NCBI RefSeq assembly: GCF_000813845.1
Contig: NZ_JWTB01000021.1
Location: forward strand, 1 to 64,000
Source: Pseudarthrobacter phenanthrenivorans
GTDB lineage: Bacteria; Actinomycetota; Actinomycetes; Actinomycetales; Micrococcaceae
Length of the DNA: 64,000 nt
Reading direction: 5' to 3'
Shown: piece after piece, positions 17,531 through 26,181 of the stretch
Numbering within the stretch: the first letter of the stretch is position 1
Layout of the letters: every line of letters begins with the position of its first letter
Notes under the pieces: generated by a model
Databases searched by the model: none
What the model was told of the DNA's origin: nothing
Seen by the model: only the letters and a program-made list of their open reading frames with translations
Position numbers and translations under genes: made by a program

Positions 17531-18193
17531 ATGCAGAGCGGTCCCATTTGGCCGGTCACCCTCGAATGCGGCGACCTGGTCCTTCGGCCTATCCGTTACC
17601 GCGACAAGAAGGAGTGGACGGAAGTCCGGTCGCGGAACAGTGCGTGGCTGGCGCCCTGGGAGGCCTCCAACCCGGATCCGGCCGGCGGGCTGCCCGATTA
17701 CCGGCACATGGTGCGCTCGCTGAAGATGCAGGCCGCCCAGGCCACGGCGCTTCCCTTTCTGATCACCGAGTGGACGCCGGGCCTCAGGAACCCCGCGATT
17801 GTGGGGCAGCTGACCGTGTCCTCGATTGTCTGGGGTTCGGCCATGATGGCCACCCTCGGGTATTGGGTGGACCAGGAGCGGGCGGGGCGGGGGATAGCCC
17901 CCACCTCCGTGGCCCTGGTGACGGACCACTGCTTCCGGACCCTGGGCCTGCACCGGTTGGAAATCAACATCCGGCCGGAGAACGGACCGAGCCTCCGGGT
18001 GGTGGAGAAGCTGGGGTTCCGGGACGAGGGGTACCGGCCGCGGTTCCTGCACATCAACGGCGAATGGGCGGACCACCGGTCTTTCGCCCTCACATCGGAA
18101 GAGGTCCCGGAAGGCCTCCTGGGCCCATGGTTGGCGTCGCGCCGTTCACAAAACCCGCCGTTTGCCTCCGGGGGCACGACACACCCTTGGTAA
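17531..18193 (+). CDS. GNAT family acetyltransferase, RimJ/RimL-like
   Basis: A 220-residue GNAT protein. The acetyl-CoA binding motif A is seen as GYWVDQERAGRGIAPTSVAL (a V-x-x-x-x-R-G-x-G/A loop), followed by the RimJ/RimL hallmark LGLHRLEINIRPENGPSLRVVEKLGF. The N-terminal LECGDLVLRPIRYRDKKEWTEVRSRNSAWLAPW also fits. Such enzymes acetylate N-terminal amino groups of ribosomal or other proteins, but the target cannot be told. It starts 4 bases after galU; no separate ribosome site is clear, so translation is probably coupled. A longer reading upstream overlaps galU and is not used. Confidence 0.9.
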   Translation: MQSGPIWPVTLECGDLVLRPIRYRDKKEWTEVRSRNSAWLAPWEASNPDPAGGLPDYRHMVRSLKMQAAQATALPFLITEWTPGLRNPAIVGQLTVSSIVWGSAMMATLGYWVDQERAGRGIAPTSVALVTDHCFRTLGLHRLEINIRPENGPSLRVVEKLGFRDEGYRPRFLHINGEWADHRSFALTSEEVPEGLLGPWLASRRSQNPPFASGGTTHPW

Positions 18194-18219
18194 TGCGGCC
18201 TGAGCAGGCATGATGCTCA

Positions 18220-18225
18220 TACGGT
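18220..18225 (+). promoter_or_regulatory. -10 box TACGGT before the 18.2 kb membrane protein
   Basis: TACGGT ends 7 bases before the GTG at 18233. A TTG at 18227 would be just one base after this box, so the GTG is the better start. Confidence 0.45.
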
Positions 18226-18232
18226 TTTGAGT

Positions 18233-19159
18233 GTGGACTTCCCCCTTAGCAGCTCAGTGATCCTCGTGGTTGCCGTCGCGCTCTGGATTGTATGGGTTGC
18301 CCCTTACGTCCTCCGGAACCGCCGGCACCAGTTCCAGCCCGCCGTCGACTTCCTGGCAGACACCCCCGCCGATGACAGGCCGGACCCGCCCGCCGGCCTG
18401 GTATTGAATGTCGCCGCCCAGCAGGAGAAAGCCATGGAACCCAGGAAGAGTGCAGGATCCGCTGCCGGAACTGCAAACACGCCGGCTCCGGCCAAGCTCC
18501 GCATCCGTTATGGCCGGACCGCCCTGGCGCTTGCGGGGCTGTTGTCCCTTCTCACCGCATTCATCTCGGGTGTGCTGCTGCCCTTCGGCGTCGGTTCGCC
18601 CGCCCTTCCGGTCACCTGCGCCCTGTTGACCGTGGGGTCGGTGGCCCTGTTGCGCTGGCTCGCCGTCCGGGACCGCAAAGCGAAGGTCAACGCGGCATTC
18701 CAATCTGCCATGAGCGCGCCTGCACCCCGCCGTGACGAAGCTGTTGCCGTTCCGCCCAAGCCTGAGGCAGCACCGGCCCGTCCGGAAAGCCCGCTCTTCG
18801 ATGCCGAGGCCGGGCAGGCCAAGGTCAAGCCGCTTACTGCCGTGGAACTGCGTGAAGCCGCCCTCGCCGTCGCTGTGGCCGCGGGCGATACGAGTGCGGC
18901 TGCGGCTGCCTCCGGCACCCCGTGGGAGCCCGTGGAGGTGCCCAAGCCCGTCTACGTGGAGGCAGCTAAGGCTGAACGTCCCCAGCCGGAGCCGCTCGAA
19001 CTTCCCGAGGCGCCTAAAGCCGTCGGCAAACCCTCACTGAAGAAGGGGGCCGCCGCGCCGGCGGCAGAGGCAGCGGCTGCAGCGGAAGCACAGCAGCTGT
19101 CCAAGGCCCAGAAGGCCCTGAGTAATCTGGACGACGTTCTGCAGCGCCGCCGGGCATAA
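18233..19159 (+). CDS. Conserved actinobacterial membrane protein
   Basis: A 308-residue protein with one N-terminal membrane segment (about residues 8-24, VILVVAVALWIVWVAPYV), a linker, and a pair of membrane helices near residues 98-146. The rest, about half the protein, is Ala/Pro/Glu-rich and probably cytoplasmic and disordered, ending in a coiled-coil-like LSKAQKALSNLDDVLQRRRA. I know of similar proteins of unknown function in Micrococcaceae. It follows the GNAT gene after 39 bases but has its own -10 box, which fixes the GTG start. Confidence 0.75.
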   Translation: MDFPLSSSVILVVAVALWIVWVAPYVLRNRRHQFQPAVDFLADTPADDRPDPPAGLVLNVAAQQEKAMEPRKSAGSAAGTANTPAPAKLRIRYGRTALALAGLLSLLTAFISGVLLPFGVGSPALPVTCALLTVGSVALLRWLAVRDRKAKVNAAFQSAMSAPAPRRDEAVAVPPKPEAAPARPESPLFDAEAGQAKVKPLTAVELREAALAVAVAAGDTSAAAAASGTPWEPVEVPKPVYVEAAKAERPQPEPLELPEAPKAVGKPSLKKGAAAPAAEAAAAAEAQQLSKAQKALSNLDDVLQRRRA

Positions 19160-19207
19160 GGCCCGACGGCGGCACCCGGCGAGGGCGCGAACGTCCAGGC
19201 GGCGCGG

Positions 19208-19256
19208 ATTGGCGTTGGGCCGCGGAGCGGCGTGGGGCCGTGAATTGGCGTTGGGC
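19208..19256. repeat. 13-bp direct repeat pair downstream of the 18.2 kb gene
   Basis: ATTGGCGTTGGGC occurs at 19208-19220 and exactly again at 19244-19256, 36 bases apart, with similar GCGTGGGGCC sequence between. It lies in the non-coding gap before the tRNA. Confidence 0.7.
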
Positions 19257-19326
19257 AAGGATTATTTGTAGCCTAGGGACACCGGTTCCGCACCAGCGGT
19301 TTTTCCCGCAGGAGCGGCCACGATCG

Positions 19327-19399
19327 GGGGCTATAGCTCAGTTGGTAGAGCGCTTCGTTCGCATCGAAGAGGTCAGGAGTTCGAATCTCCTTAGCTCCA
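19327..19399 (+). tRNA. tRNA-Ala (anticodon CGC)
   Basis: A complete cloverleaf of 73 bases: acceptor GGGGCTA paired with TAGCTCC, D-stem GCTC/GAGC, anticodon stem CTTCG/CGAAG with loop TTCGCAT, variable AGGTC, and T-stem AGGAG/CTCCT with loop TTCGAAT. The anticodon is CGC, reading GCG. The third acceptor pair is G3-U70, the identity element for alanyl-tRNA synthetase. CCA is not encoded. Confidence 0.97.
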
Positions 19400-19612
19400 C
19401 AAATCATCACAGCGCCAGAATGAGCGCAGCCCCGCAGGCATCGCAGCTCCAAATGAGCACCGCCGCACAAGCCTCCCCGGTACTTACTCTGCAGGTCCCC
19501 GCCCCGTTGGCATCCCGCCCTGGCAACATCTGCACCTATAGATCCTGTTGTGCGCCGCCGGTCTTAGGCCTAGCTTGAAGGAAATATTGGTCGGGAAACG
19601 TCAGGAGCCCGG

Positions 19613-22090
19613 GTGGACGACAAGACTGTAGGCAACATGGCGGAATTCGGGGTCCGGGACCGTGCGCTGGCCGGCGGCAAGGGCGCCAACCTCGGTGAAC
19701 TCGTGCGGGCAGGTTTTCCGGTTCCGCAGGGGTTTGTCGTGACGACGGCGGCCTACCGCACAATGCTCGCGGAGTCCGGATTGCGGGAATCGTTGGCGGC
19801 CCTGGTTGAGGCAGATGCCCCCGGCTCTGAGATGCGGCAGCTGTTCAGCGCAACCAGAATCCGCGGGGAACTCCGCGAAAATATCGCCGCTGCATACGCT
19901 GCCCTCGGCAGCGGTCCCGTTGCGGTGCGGTCCAGCGCCACGGCGGAGGACCTGCCAGGCGCAGCCTTCGCAGGCCAGCAGGACACGTACCTCAATGTTG
20001 TCGGCGAGCACGCTGTGTTGCAGGCTGTGGTCGATTGCTGGGCCTCCCTGTGGACGGAACGCGCCATCTCGTACCGGCGGCGCCAGGGCATCGACCCTGC
20101 GGTCGTGGCCATGGCCGTTGTGGTGCAGGAGATGGTCCAGGCAGATACCGCCGGCGTCATGTTCAGCGCCAACCCGGTGACCGGGGAACGCCGCGAGGTT
20201 GTCATCGATGCCGGGCAGGGCCTGGGCGAGGCAATCGTTTCAGGCGAGGTCCCTCCCGACCGTTATGTCCTTGACCCTGCGGGCAGATTACGCTCCTTCA
20301 GCCCCGGCGGCAGCGGATTGGCCGCCCACAGTCCCGGGCTTGAGGGCCCGGAGGCCATGGCCGGCGGGACGCCGCAGCCCCGGCTGGAACTCAGCCAGGA
20401 GCAGTTGGCCGAACTGGTGCGGTTGGCCGTGCGGGCACAGGAACATTTCGGCAGGCCGCAGGATATGGAGTGGGCAATAGCCCGCGGACGCGCCTATCTC
20501 GTGCAGGCCAGGCCCATCACGGCCCTGCCGCCGCAGCCATTTCCGCTCAACCGGTTTCAACGGCTGGTTGGTCCGTTCTTCCTGGAGATGTTCCAGGTCC
20601 GACCCTATCCGCTCGATGTGTCCGGTTGGATGCAGCGCGGAATCCTGGCCATGCTCCACGGCATGGCCGGAAGCGTTGGCATTGCGTTCCCGCCGCTGCA
20701 AGAACTGTTGCCTGAGGAGGACGGGGTAGTGGTCCGGCTGGTGCCGCCGGTACCCAGGCCCACGTTTCGTACGCTGGCCGCGCCGTATTCCCTGGTCCGG
20801 CGGGCCAAACGATACAGCCCGGCCCGCTGGACAGGTGATCCCCGGTTCAGCGCCTTCCTTGCTGACGTTGACCGGCTCAACATGCAGGAACCCGGTTCCT
20901 TACCCTGGAAGGCCGTGGTGACCCTCGCCGAAGAGGCCTTCGCCACCATGCGCGGGATCACGGAACTCAGGATCTCCTACCTTCCCGGGGTGCTTCTCTC
21001 CCAGCTGAAGTTGAGGTCGATGCTCTTCTTGCTGGGCAGGCGCAGGCTTGCACCGGCACTGATCGCGGGCGCACAGACCCGCACCAGCCAGGCCAACAAA
21101 GCACTTGAACAGCTGGCTGCCCAGGTGCAGTCAAATCCGGACCTGGCCGGGCTCTTCACCCACCTGAACCCGGACGAACTGCTGGACGCCCTCACGCAGC
21201 GGGATGAGTTCGCCGACTTCCGTGCGGCCTTCAAGCGGTTCCTCGCGGAATATGGCCACCGCGAGACCATGAGTGTGGTCCTCAGCAGCCCGCCAACCTG
21301 GTCCGAGGCCCCCGAGGTCGTGCTGGGACTGGTTAGATCCATGACGGGCCGGCGGCCGCCGGCAACCGACCAGACCGGTGAAGCACTCGAAGACCTAATG
21401 CGGCATCCGGCGATGCGAATCCACCAGTTGCGCCGGCGGATGGCGGCCGCCGTCGAATCCGCAAAGGCGGGGATGGCATTCCGGGAAGACAGCCACTTCT
21501 ACGCCACCATGGTCCTTCCGCCGCTGCGCCGGGCACTGTTGGACCTGGGCAGGCGACTCGCGCGGGCGGGGGTCCTGGCCAGGCCGGAAGACGTCTACCA
21601 CCTGCGCTTCGAGGAGCTGGAGGCGATGGTCGACGGCGACGCGCTTTCCGCGGCCGAGAGGGAAAGGTACCGCCGGATCGTGCAGGCCAGGGCAGCCAAG
21701 CGGAAAGAGCTGGAGGGAATTCCGCTGCTTGAGCCCAGTGCTTTGTTCACCACGCCGAAAGGTACTGAAGGCGCCCTGGTGAGCGGAATCCCGGCCAGCC
21801 GGGGGCAGGCCAAGGGCATGGTGCGCATCATCCACGGCCCGGATGAGTTTGGCTCGCTGCTCAGCGGCGAGATCCTCGTTTGCCCCTATACCAACCCGTC
21901 CTGGACACCGTTGTTCCAGCGGGCTGCAGCCGTGGTCGTGGACCTCGGCGGCCTAGGGTCCCATGCAGCCATTGTCGCCCGGGAGTACGGCATCCCCGCC
22001 GTCATGGGTACGGGCTCCGGCACGAGGACGCTGAAGGACGGTCAGATGGTGGTCGTGGACGGCACGGCAGGACTGGTGTCCGCTGCGTGA
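19613..22090 (+). CDS. PEP synthase-like, rifampicin phosphotransferase-architecture protein
   Basis: An 825-residue protein. The N-terminal ~310 residues are the ATP-grasp domain of PEP synthase: LAGGKGANLGEL, VAVRSSATAEDLPGAAFAGQQDTYL, and VMFSANPVTGERR. The C-terminal swivelling domain carries the phospho-histidine His784 in LGSHAAIVAREYGIPAV. The protein ends 41 residues later, so the PEP/pyruvate barrel of true PEP synthase and PPDK is absent. The helical middle (about 320-700) includes PEDVYHLRFEELE. This order and length match rifampicin phosphotransferase (Rph), which inactivates rifamycins with ATP. The middle domain is divergent, so the substrate is uncertain. GTG start with AGGAG upstream. 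No rifamycin-associated element was seen. A tRNA gene lies 200 bp upstream. Confidence 0.83.
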   Translation: MDDKTVGNMAEFGVRDRALAGGKGANLGELVRAGFPVPQGFVVTTAAYRTMLAESGLRESLAALVEADAPGSEMRQLFSATRIRGELRENIAAAYAALGSGPVAVRSSATAEDLPGAAFAGQQDTYLNVVGEHAVLQAVVDCWASLWTERAISYRRRQGIDPAVVAMAVVVQEMVQADTAGVMFSANPVTGERREVVIDAGQGLGEAIVSGEVPPDRYVLDPAGRLRSFSPGGSGLAAHSPGLEGPEAMAGGTPQPRLELSQEQLAELVRLAVRAQEHFGRPQDMEWAIARGRAYLVQARPITALPPQPFPLNRFQRLVGPFFLEMFQVRPYPLDVSGWMQRGILAMLHGMAGSVGIAFPPLQELLPEEDGVVVRLVPPVPRPTFRTLAAPYSLVRRAKRYSPARWTGDPRFSAFLADVDRLNMQEPGSLPWKAVVTLAEEAFATMRGITELRISYLPGVLLSQLKLRSMLFLLGRRRLAPALIAGAQTRTSQANKALEQLAAQVQSNPDLAGLFTHLNPDELLDALTQRDEFADFRAAFKRFLAEYGHRETMSVVLSSPPTWSEAPEVVLGLVRSMTGRRPPATDQTGEALEDLMRHPAMRIHQLRRRMAAAVESAKAGMAFREDSHFYATMVLPPLRRALLDLGRRLARAGVLARPEDVYHLRFEELEAMVDGDALSAAERERYRRIVQARAAKRKELEGIPLLEPSALFTTPKGTEGALVSGIPASRGQAKGMVRIIHGPDEFGSLLSGEILVCPYTNPSWTPLFQRAAAVVVDLGGLGSHAAIVAREYGIPAVMGTGSGTRTLKDGQMVVVDGTAGLVSAA

Positions 22091-22192
22091 GCCAGGGCCA
22101 GCAGCGCCGTGCGGACCGGCTTATGACGTCGAGCCGCAGTATCTTCGGGCGAAACGCTGGCCGATGCCCAGTTCATTCCGGCCGGCCGGGCC

Positions 22193-22198
22193 TAGAGT
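22193..22198 (+). promoter_or_regulatory. -10 box TAGAGT before a small membrane protein
   Basis: TAGAGT lies 7 bases before the ATG at 22206. Confidence 0.4.
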
Positions 22199-22205
22199 TG
22201 GCCCC

Positions 22206-22358
22206 ATGGGAATCATCATCGGACTTCTTGTCATCTGGCTCATCCTGTCCATCGTCGGCTTTGTGGTGAAGGGTCTTCTCTGGCTCGCCCTTATTGGCCT
22301 CGTCCTTTTTGTCGCCACCGGCGTCTGGGGCTGGCTGAAGCGCAGAACCAACGCCTGA
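22206..22358 (+). CDS. Small hydrophobic membrane protein, 50 aa
   Basis: A 50-residue protein that is almost all membrane: two hydrophobic stretches (about residues 2-20 and 22-41, WLALIGLVLFVATGVWGW) followed by a basic KRRTNA tail, so the C-terminus should face the cytoplasm. Small proteins of this kind, with the MGIIIGLLVIWLILSIVGF beginning, are common in actinobacteria and have no known function. An upstream in-frame start at 22164 would add a hydrophilic 14 residues, but the ATG at 22206 fits the -10 box spacing. Confidence 0.7.
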   Translation: MGIIIGLLVIWLILSIVGFVVKGLLWLALIGLVLFVATGVWGWLKRRTNA

Positions 22359-22461
22359 TCCACACCCCCGCCGGACCGCCCGTCGTTAACCCGGCGGACG
22401 TCCGGCTTCATACCTCCAAAGGACCCTGTCCTTTACCGCCTCGAACCGCCACGCTGGTTGC

Positions 22462-23223
22462 ATGAGCCGTAGGGATGATGATGGCGGTTGGAAGCCGGCG
22501 GTTCCGCCCGTGAGGCTGCACCTTGCGGCCCACGAAGCGCTGGACCCGGACCGTCCCTGGATCCGCACCGTCCGTATCGTCATCGGACTCTTCGTGCTCG
22601 CTGCACTCGTCCAAAAGACCATCGATGCGACCCTGCCCGGCAACGATGTGGACATCCCGCAGCTGTATTCGGAATTCACGGTGCAGGGGAACCTCGTCTT
22701 CGGGCTGGTCATGGTCGTGTCAGGGGCAAGGCCCAGGAACCGCCTTCCCGCCTGGTGGGACCACCTGTTCGGTGCGCTGGTCCTCTATCTTGTGATGACG
22801 GGGATCATTTATGTGTTGCTCGTGGCTCCTCCTGAAGAGCCATGGTGGAGCCTGGATCTGTACTGGCCGCAGCTGGTCCACCACCGGCTGGCCCCGCTGG
22901 CGGCGGTGCTCGACTGGCTGCTTGTCACGAGAACGGCCCGGGGTTCCTGGTGGCGCCCGCTTGCCTGGCTCGGCTACCCGGCCGCTTTCCTGGCCTTCTC
23001 GTGGGTCCGGGGCGGATTCGACGGCTGGTACGTCTACGACTTCCTTGATCCAACGCTCGACGGCGGCTGGCCGGGAGTGCTCGGCGCAACCACCCAGGTG
23101 CTTGCCGCGTTCCTGGTGGTTGCCGTTCTTGTGCATGCTGCGGGCAACGCGCGGTCCCGGCTGGCGGCCGGAGGTCCGGCCAGTCGTGGAGGCCTCGCAG
23201 GCAGCCCCGGTATGGCCGCCTGA
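22462..23223 (+). CDS. Pr6Pr family membrane protein
   Basis: A 253-residue protein with six predicted membrane helices between residues about 36 and 235. The segments TVQGNLVFGLVMV, GIIYVLLVAPPEEPWW, HHRLAPLAAVLDWLLV and FDGWYVYDFLDP match the Pr6Pr/FAR-17a-like group of integral membrane proteins, whose function in bacteria is not known. The N-terminus is short and polar. The start ATG has no Shine-Dalgarno, and a CACGCT six bases upstream is a weak -10 candidate. Convergent with corA. Confidence 0.85.
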   Translation: MSRRDDDGGWKPAVPPVRLHLAAHEALDPDRPWIRTVRIVIGLFVLAALVQKTIDATLPGNDVDIPQLYSEFTVQGNLVFGLVMVVSGARPRNRLPAWWDHLFGALVLYLVMTGIIYVLLVAPPEEPWWSLDLYWPQLVHHRLAPLAAVLDWLLVTRTARGSWWRPLAWLGYPAAFLAFSWVRGGFDGWYVYDFLDPTLDGGWPGVLGATTQVLAAFLVVAVLVHAAGNARSRLAAGGPASRGGLAGSPGMAA

Positions 23224-23254
23224 CCATTCGTCGCAGGCCCGGGGCGGTGTCCGG

Positions 23255-24250
23255 CTAGAGCCAGCCCTTCTTCTTGAAGATCCCGTACATCAGCGCTCCT
23301 GCAGCCACCATGAGGAGCAGCGCGAACGGATACCCGAAAAGCCAGTGGAGCTCGGGCATGTTGTCGAAGTTCATCCCGTAGATCCCGGCCACGAATGACG
23401 GTGCGAACAGGATCGCCGCCCACGAAGAAATTTTCTTGACCTGCTCGTTCTGCTCGGCGCTGGCTTCATTTTGCCGGTTTGCGGTCAGCGTTCCGTCCAG
23501 GGTGAGGGCGTTCTGCAGCAGGTCGCGGAATGAATCCGCCCGGGAGATCACCCGCTCCACATGGTCCTCCACGTCACGCAGGTTGTGCTGCAGTTCCGTT
23601 TCCACCTGGTACTTCTTGAAACCCCGCTTCAGCTGGTCCAGCATCTCCGGGAGGGGGTGGATGGCGCGCTGGAACTGGATGACTTCGCGTGCCAGTTCGT
23701 AGATGCGCCGGGACACGGAGGAATCGCCGCTGAACAGCTGGTCCTCGATCTCGTCAATGTCATTTTCCAGGCCGGCCACCACGGGCGCGTAGTCGTCCAC
23801 CACCCGGTCCAGCAGCGCGTAGAGTACCGCTTCGGGCCCATGCTTGAGGAGGTCCGGCCGCGCCTCCAGCCGCTGCCGGACCCGGGCTACGCCTGCAGTC
23901 TCGGCATGCCTCACCGTCACCACGAAGTTCCTGCCCGTGAAGACGTGCAGTTCGCCGAATTCCACGGTTTCGTCCGCATCCATGTACCGGGCAGGCCTGA
24001 GGACGGTGAACAGGTTGTCATCGTAACGCTCCAGCTTTGGCCGCTGGTGGGCAGAGACCGCATCTTCCACGGCAAGGGCGTGGAGCCCGAACTCGCTGGC
24101 CACGGCTGCCATCTCCTCCGCGGTTGGCCGGTAGAGACCGATCCACGCCATACCGCCATGCTGCGCCAGGGTCTCAAAGGTCTGTTCCAGGCTTTCCGGT
24201 TCGGCGTGCCGGACGCCGTTGACGTAGACGGCGTTATCGATGATGGTCAT
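23255..24250 (-). CDS. corA: Magnesium/cobalt transporter CorA
   Basis: A 331-residue channel-type divalent cation transporter that would form a pentamer. The selectivity-filter motif YGMNF is at residues 291-295, between two C-terminal membrane helices (about 273-290 and 305-325). The large cytoplasmic N-domain contains HVFTGRNFVVTVRH and a long helix with PLPEMLDQLKRGFKK. The tail is basic (KKKGWL), as usual. The ATG directly abuts the stop of the Lrp/AsnC gene, so the two are one operon and probably coupled. Whether it carries Mg, Co or Ni cannot be said from sequence. Confidence 0.95.
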   Translation of the reverse strand: MTIIDNAVYVNGVRHAEPESLEQTFETLAQHGGMAWIGLYRPTAEEMAAVASEFGLHALAVEDAVSAHQRPKLERYDDNLFTVLRPARYMDADETVEFGELHVFTGRNFVVTVRHAETAGVARVRQRLEARPDLLKHGPEAVLYALLDRVVDDYAPVVAGLENDIDEIEDQLFSGDSSVSRRIYELAREVIQFQRAIHPLPEMLDQLKRGFKKYQVETELQHNLRDVEDHVERVISRADSFRDLLQNALTLDGTLTANRQNEASAEQNEQVKKISSWAAILFAPSFVAGIYGMNFDNMPELHWLFGYPFALLLMVAAGALMYGIFKKKGWL

Positions 24251-24754
24251 TCAGGAAATCCTAGCCGCCGGAGCGGCGGCGCTGCTGAGGCCGCTGATGA
24301 GGGGCTCGGTCCGGTAGGGGATATGGGTGTGCAGGGCCAGCACGGTCTCGGTCCGGATGACGCCCTTGATCCTCAGGACCTGCCGCAGGGACGACTGGAG
24401 GTTATGGGTGTCGGTGGCCACCACGCGGCACCAGACATCGCCGCGGCCGGAGATCTCATGGACTTCCAGGACCTGGGGGATGAGCCGCAGCGCCGCCACG
24501 ACGCCGTCGAGTTCACGGTGCGAAACCTCGATGGTCACGAAGGCCACCACGTCGTAGCCCACCGCCTCCAGGTCAACCTCCCGGCCGCCGGGTCGCAGCA
24601 CCCCGGCACGCAACAGGCGCCGGACACGAGATTGCGCCGTGTTTCTCGCAATGCCCAGGGCCTCGCTGAGTTCGCCAATCTGGATGCGGGGATCCCTGAT
24701 CAAGGCCAGCAGGATCTTCAGGTCGGTGGGGTCCAACTTGTTCATGATCATCAC
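24251..24754 (-). CDS. Lrp/AsnC family regulator, upstream of corA
   Basis: A 167-residue regulator: N-terminal winged helix-turn-helix (residues about 5-60, LDPTDLKILLALIRDPR, IARNTAQSRVRRLLRAGVL) and a C-terminal RAM ligand-binding domain (about 68-145, VVAFVTIEVSHREL, SGRGDVWCRVVATD). Such proteins form octamers and usually sense amino acids. A perfect palindrome lies just 14 bases upstream of its start, which suggests autoregulation. It is coupled to corA on one side and divergent from an MFS gene on the other, both likely targets. Two ATG codons plus a third nearby make the exact start uncertain by three residues. Confidence 0.93.
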   Translation of the reverse strand: MMIMNKLDPTDLKILLALIRDPRIQIGELSEALGIARNTAQSRVRRLLRAGVLRPGGREVDLEAVGYDVVAFVTIEVSHRELDGVVAALRLIPQVLEVHEISGRGDVWCRVVATDTHNLQSSLRQVLRIKGVIRTETVLALHTHIPYRTEPLISGLSSAAAPAARIS

Positions 24755-24767
24755 TCTCGGTCATCCC

Positions 24768-24788
24768 AATCATCAATAGTTGATGATT
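24768..24788. promoter_or_regulatory. Perfect 9-3-9 palindrome, probable AsnC/Lrp operator
   Basis: The arms AATCATCAA (24768-24776) and TTGATGATT (24780-24788) are exact complements around TAG. The site is AT-rich in a GC-rich region and lies in the divergent gap between the regulator and the MFS gene, 14 bases from the regulator start. Confidence 0.7.
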
Positions 24789-24913
24789 CTGCTCAATTAT
24801 CCCTCTAAAAATCGATGGATAGCGCAGGCGTGCCCCACTCTTGAACCATCACAGTTGTATCCGCGCCGGGCTCCCACAAGGACCACCCGCCGCGGCGATC
24901 CTAAGGCGGCATC

Positions 24914-26167
24914 TTGACGGTCTTCAGTGAACTGCGCATGCGCCCGGCAACGGCTCCGCCGAGCGGGTGGAACGCGTCCACCACGGCGCGCCTTGTCATA
25001 TCCGGGGCGGTCATCTTCATGCTCCTGGTGGGCGCAAACCTTGCCACGCCGCTGTACCCGCTGCTGCAGGCCAACCTTGGACTGTCCAGCCTGGACGTTA
25101 CCGCCGCCTTCGCCAGCTATGTCCTGGCCTTGGTGGGGACACTCCTGCTGGCCGGCCACTGGTCGGACCACATCGGCCGCCGGGCAGCCCTCCTGGTCGC
25201 CGTTCTGACCGGGCTGGCCGGCGGCTGGATCTTCGCCGGGGCGGGAACGCTGGCCGCACTGTGCGCGGGCCGGGCGCTGCAGGGAATGGCGGTCGCGCTC
25301 GCCACGGGCGCCAGCGCCGCCGCGCTGCGGGAACTGCTGCCCTCCCGGCCGGAGTGGGCGTCACGCTTCACCCTGCTGGCTTCTTCCGGGGGAGTTGCGG
25401 CCGGACCGGTCATCGGCGGGCTGCTGTCACTGCTTCCCGGCGCCACCACGGCTCCGTACCTGGTCCATTCGCTGCTGCTGGCCGGTCTCCTGGTGCCCCT
25501 GTACCTGATCCGCGCCCGCCCGGCGATCATGCTGCCCTCCACGCCTCGGCCGCTGCACGCCCTTGCCCCGCGCCGCCCCTCCGTGTCCCGGCAGTCGAGG
25601 GGCGCTTTCTGGCTGGCGTCCGGCGTCGGATTCCTGAGTTTTGCGGTCTTCGGCTTCTCGCTTTCGCTGGCCCCCGGCTACTTCGCACAGGTCCTGGGCA
25701 CGGACTCCCGTCCACTGATCGGGGTGCTGGCAGGCCTCCCGCTTGCGTCGTCGGCCCTGAGCCAGCTGGTGAGCGTACGCGGCCGCCTGGCCGTACCTGC
25801 AGGGCTCGCCGTCCTGGGCGTTTCCGTGCTCCTGCTGGGCGCCGCAGGCGCCTGGCACAGCCCCCTCCTGCTGGTCAGCGCTGCCGTCGCCGCAGGCCTG
25901 GGGCAGGGGACCGCCTTCCGGACGGTCTTCAACGATGTAGCGGGAAAGGTGGAACCGGCACGCCACGCGCAGATCATCAGCACCGTGTACGTCATCACGT
26001 ACCTTGGCAGCGCCGTTCCGGTCCTGGGCCTGGGCTGGGCCAGCGCGGTGTGGGGCATGGCGGAAGCCGTGCAGGCCTTCGTCCTGCTGTGCGGCTCTGC
26101 GGCGCTGCTCCTGGCGGCCGCCACCCTCGCACCGTCCATCAGGACGGCAAGCCACCTGTCCGCCTGA
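24914..26167 (+). CDS. MFS transporter divergent from the Lrp gene
   Basis: A 417-residue major facilitator protein with 12 predicted helices. The motif A between helices 2 and 3 is visible as GHWSDHIGRRAAL. Helices are marked by ATPLYPLLQANLGLSSLDVT and FASYVLALVGTLLLA at the N-terminal end. Substrate unknown; the family here is often annotated as drug or amino-acid efflux. The start is TTG at 24914 with AAGG upstream; an in-frame ATG at 24938 is the alternative and would leave a better-looking N-terminus. It is divergent from the Lrp/AsnC regulator with the palindrome between, so it is a likely target. Confidence 0.88.
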   Translation: MTVFSELRMRPATAPPSGWNASTTARLVISGAVIFMLLVGANLATPLYPLLQANLGLSSLDVTAAFASYVLALVGTLLLAGHWSDHIGRRAALLVAVLTGLAGGWIFAGAGTLAALCAGRALQGMAVALATGASAAALRELLPSRPEWASRFTLLASSGGVAAGPVIGGLLSLLPGATTAPYLVHSLLLAGLLVPLYLIRARPAIMLPSTPRPLHALAPRRPSVSRQSRGAFWLASGVGFLSFAVFGFSLSLAPGYFAQVLGTDSRPLIGVLAGLPLASSALSQLVSVRGRLAVPAGLAVLGVSVLLLGAAGAWHSPLLLVSAAVAAGLGQGTAFRTVFNDVAGKVEPARHAQIISTVYVITYLGSAVPVLGLGWASAVWGMAEAVQAFVLLCGSAALLLAAATLAPSIRTASHLSA

Positions 26168-26181
26168 GGTGGATGGCCGGG

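Noticed and set aside
19400-19612. Rifamycin-associated element (RAE) upstream of the Rph-like gene
   Set aside because: No sequence resembling its GGGGCTTGCGGCAAG-type inverted repeat was found by eye; only a TAGGCCTA palindrome that also occurs before typA.
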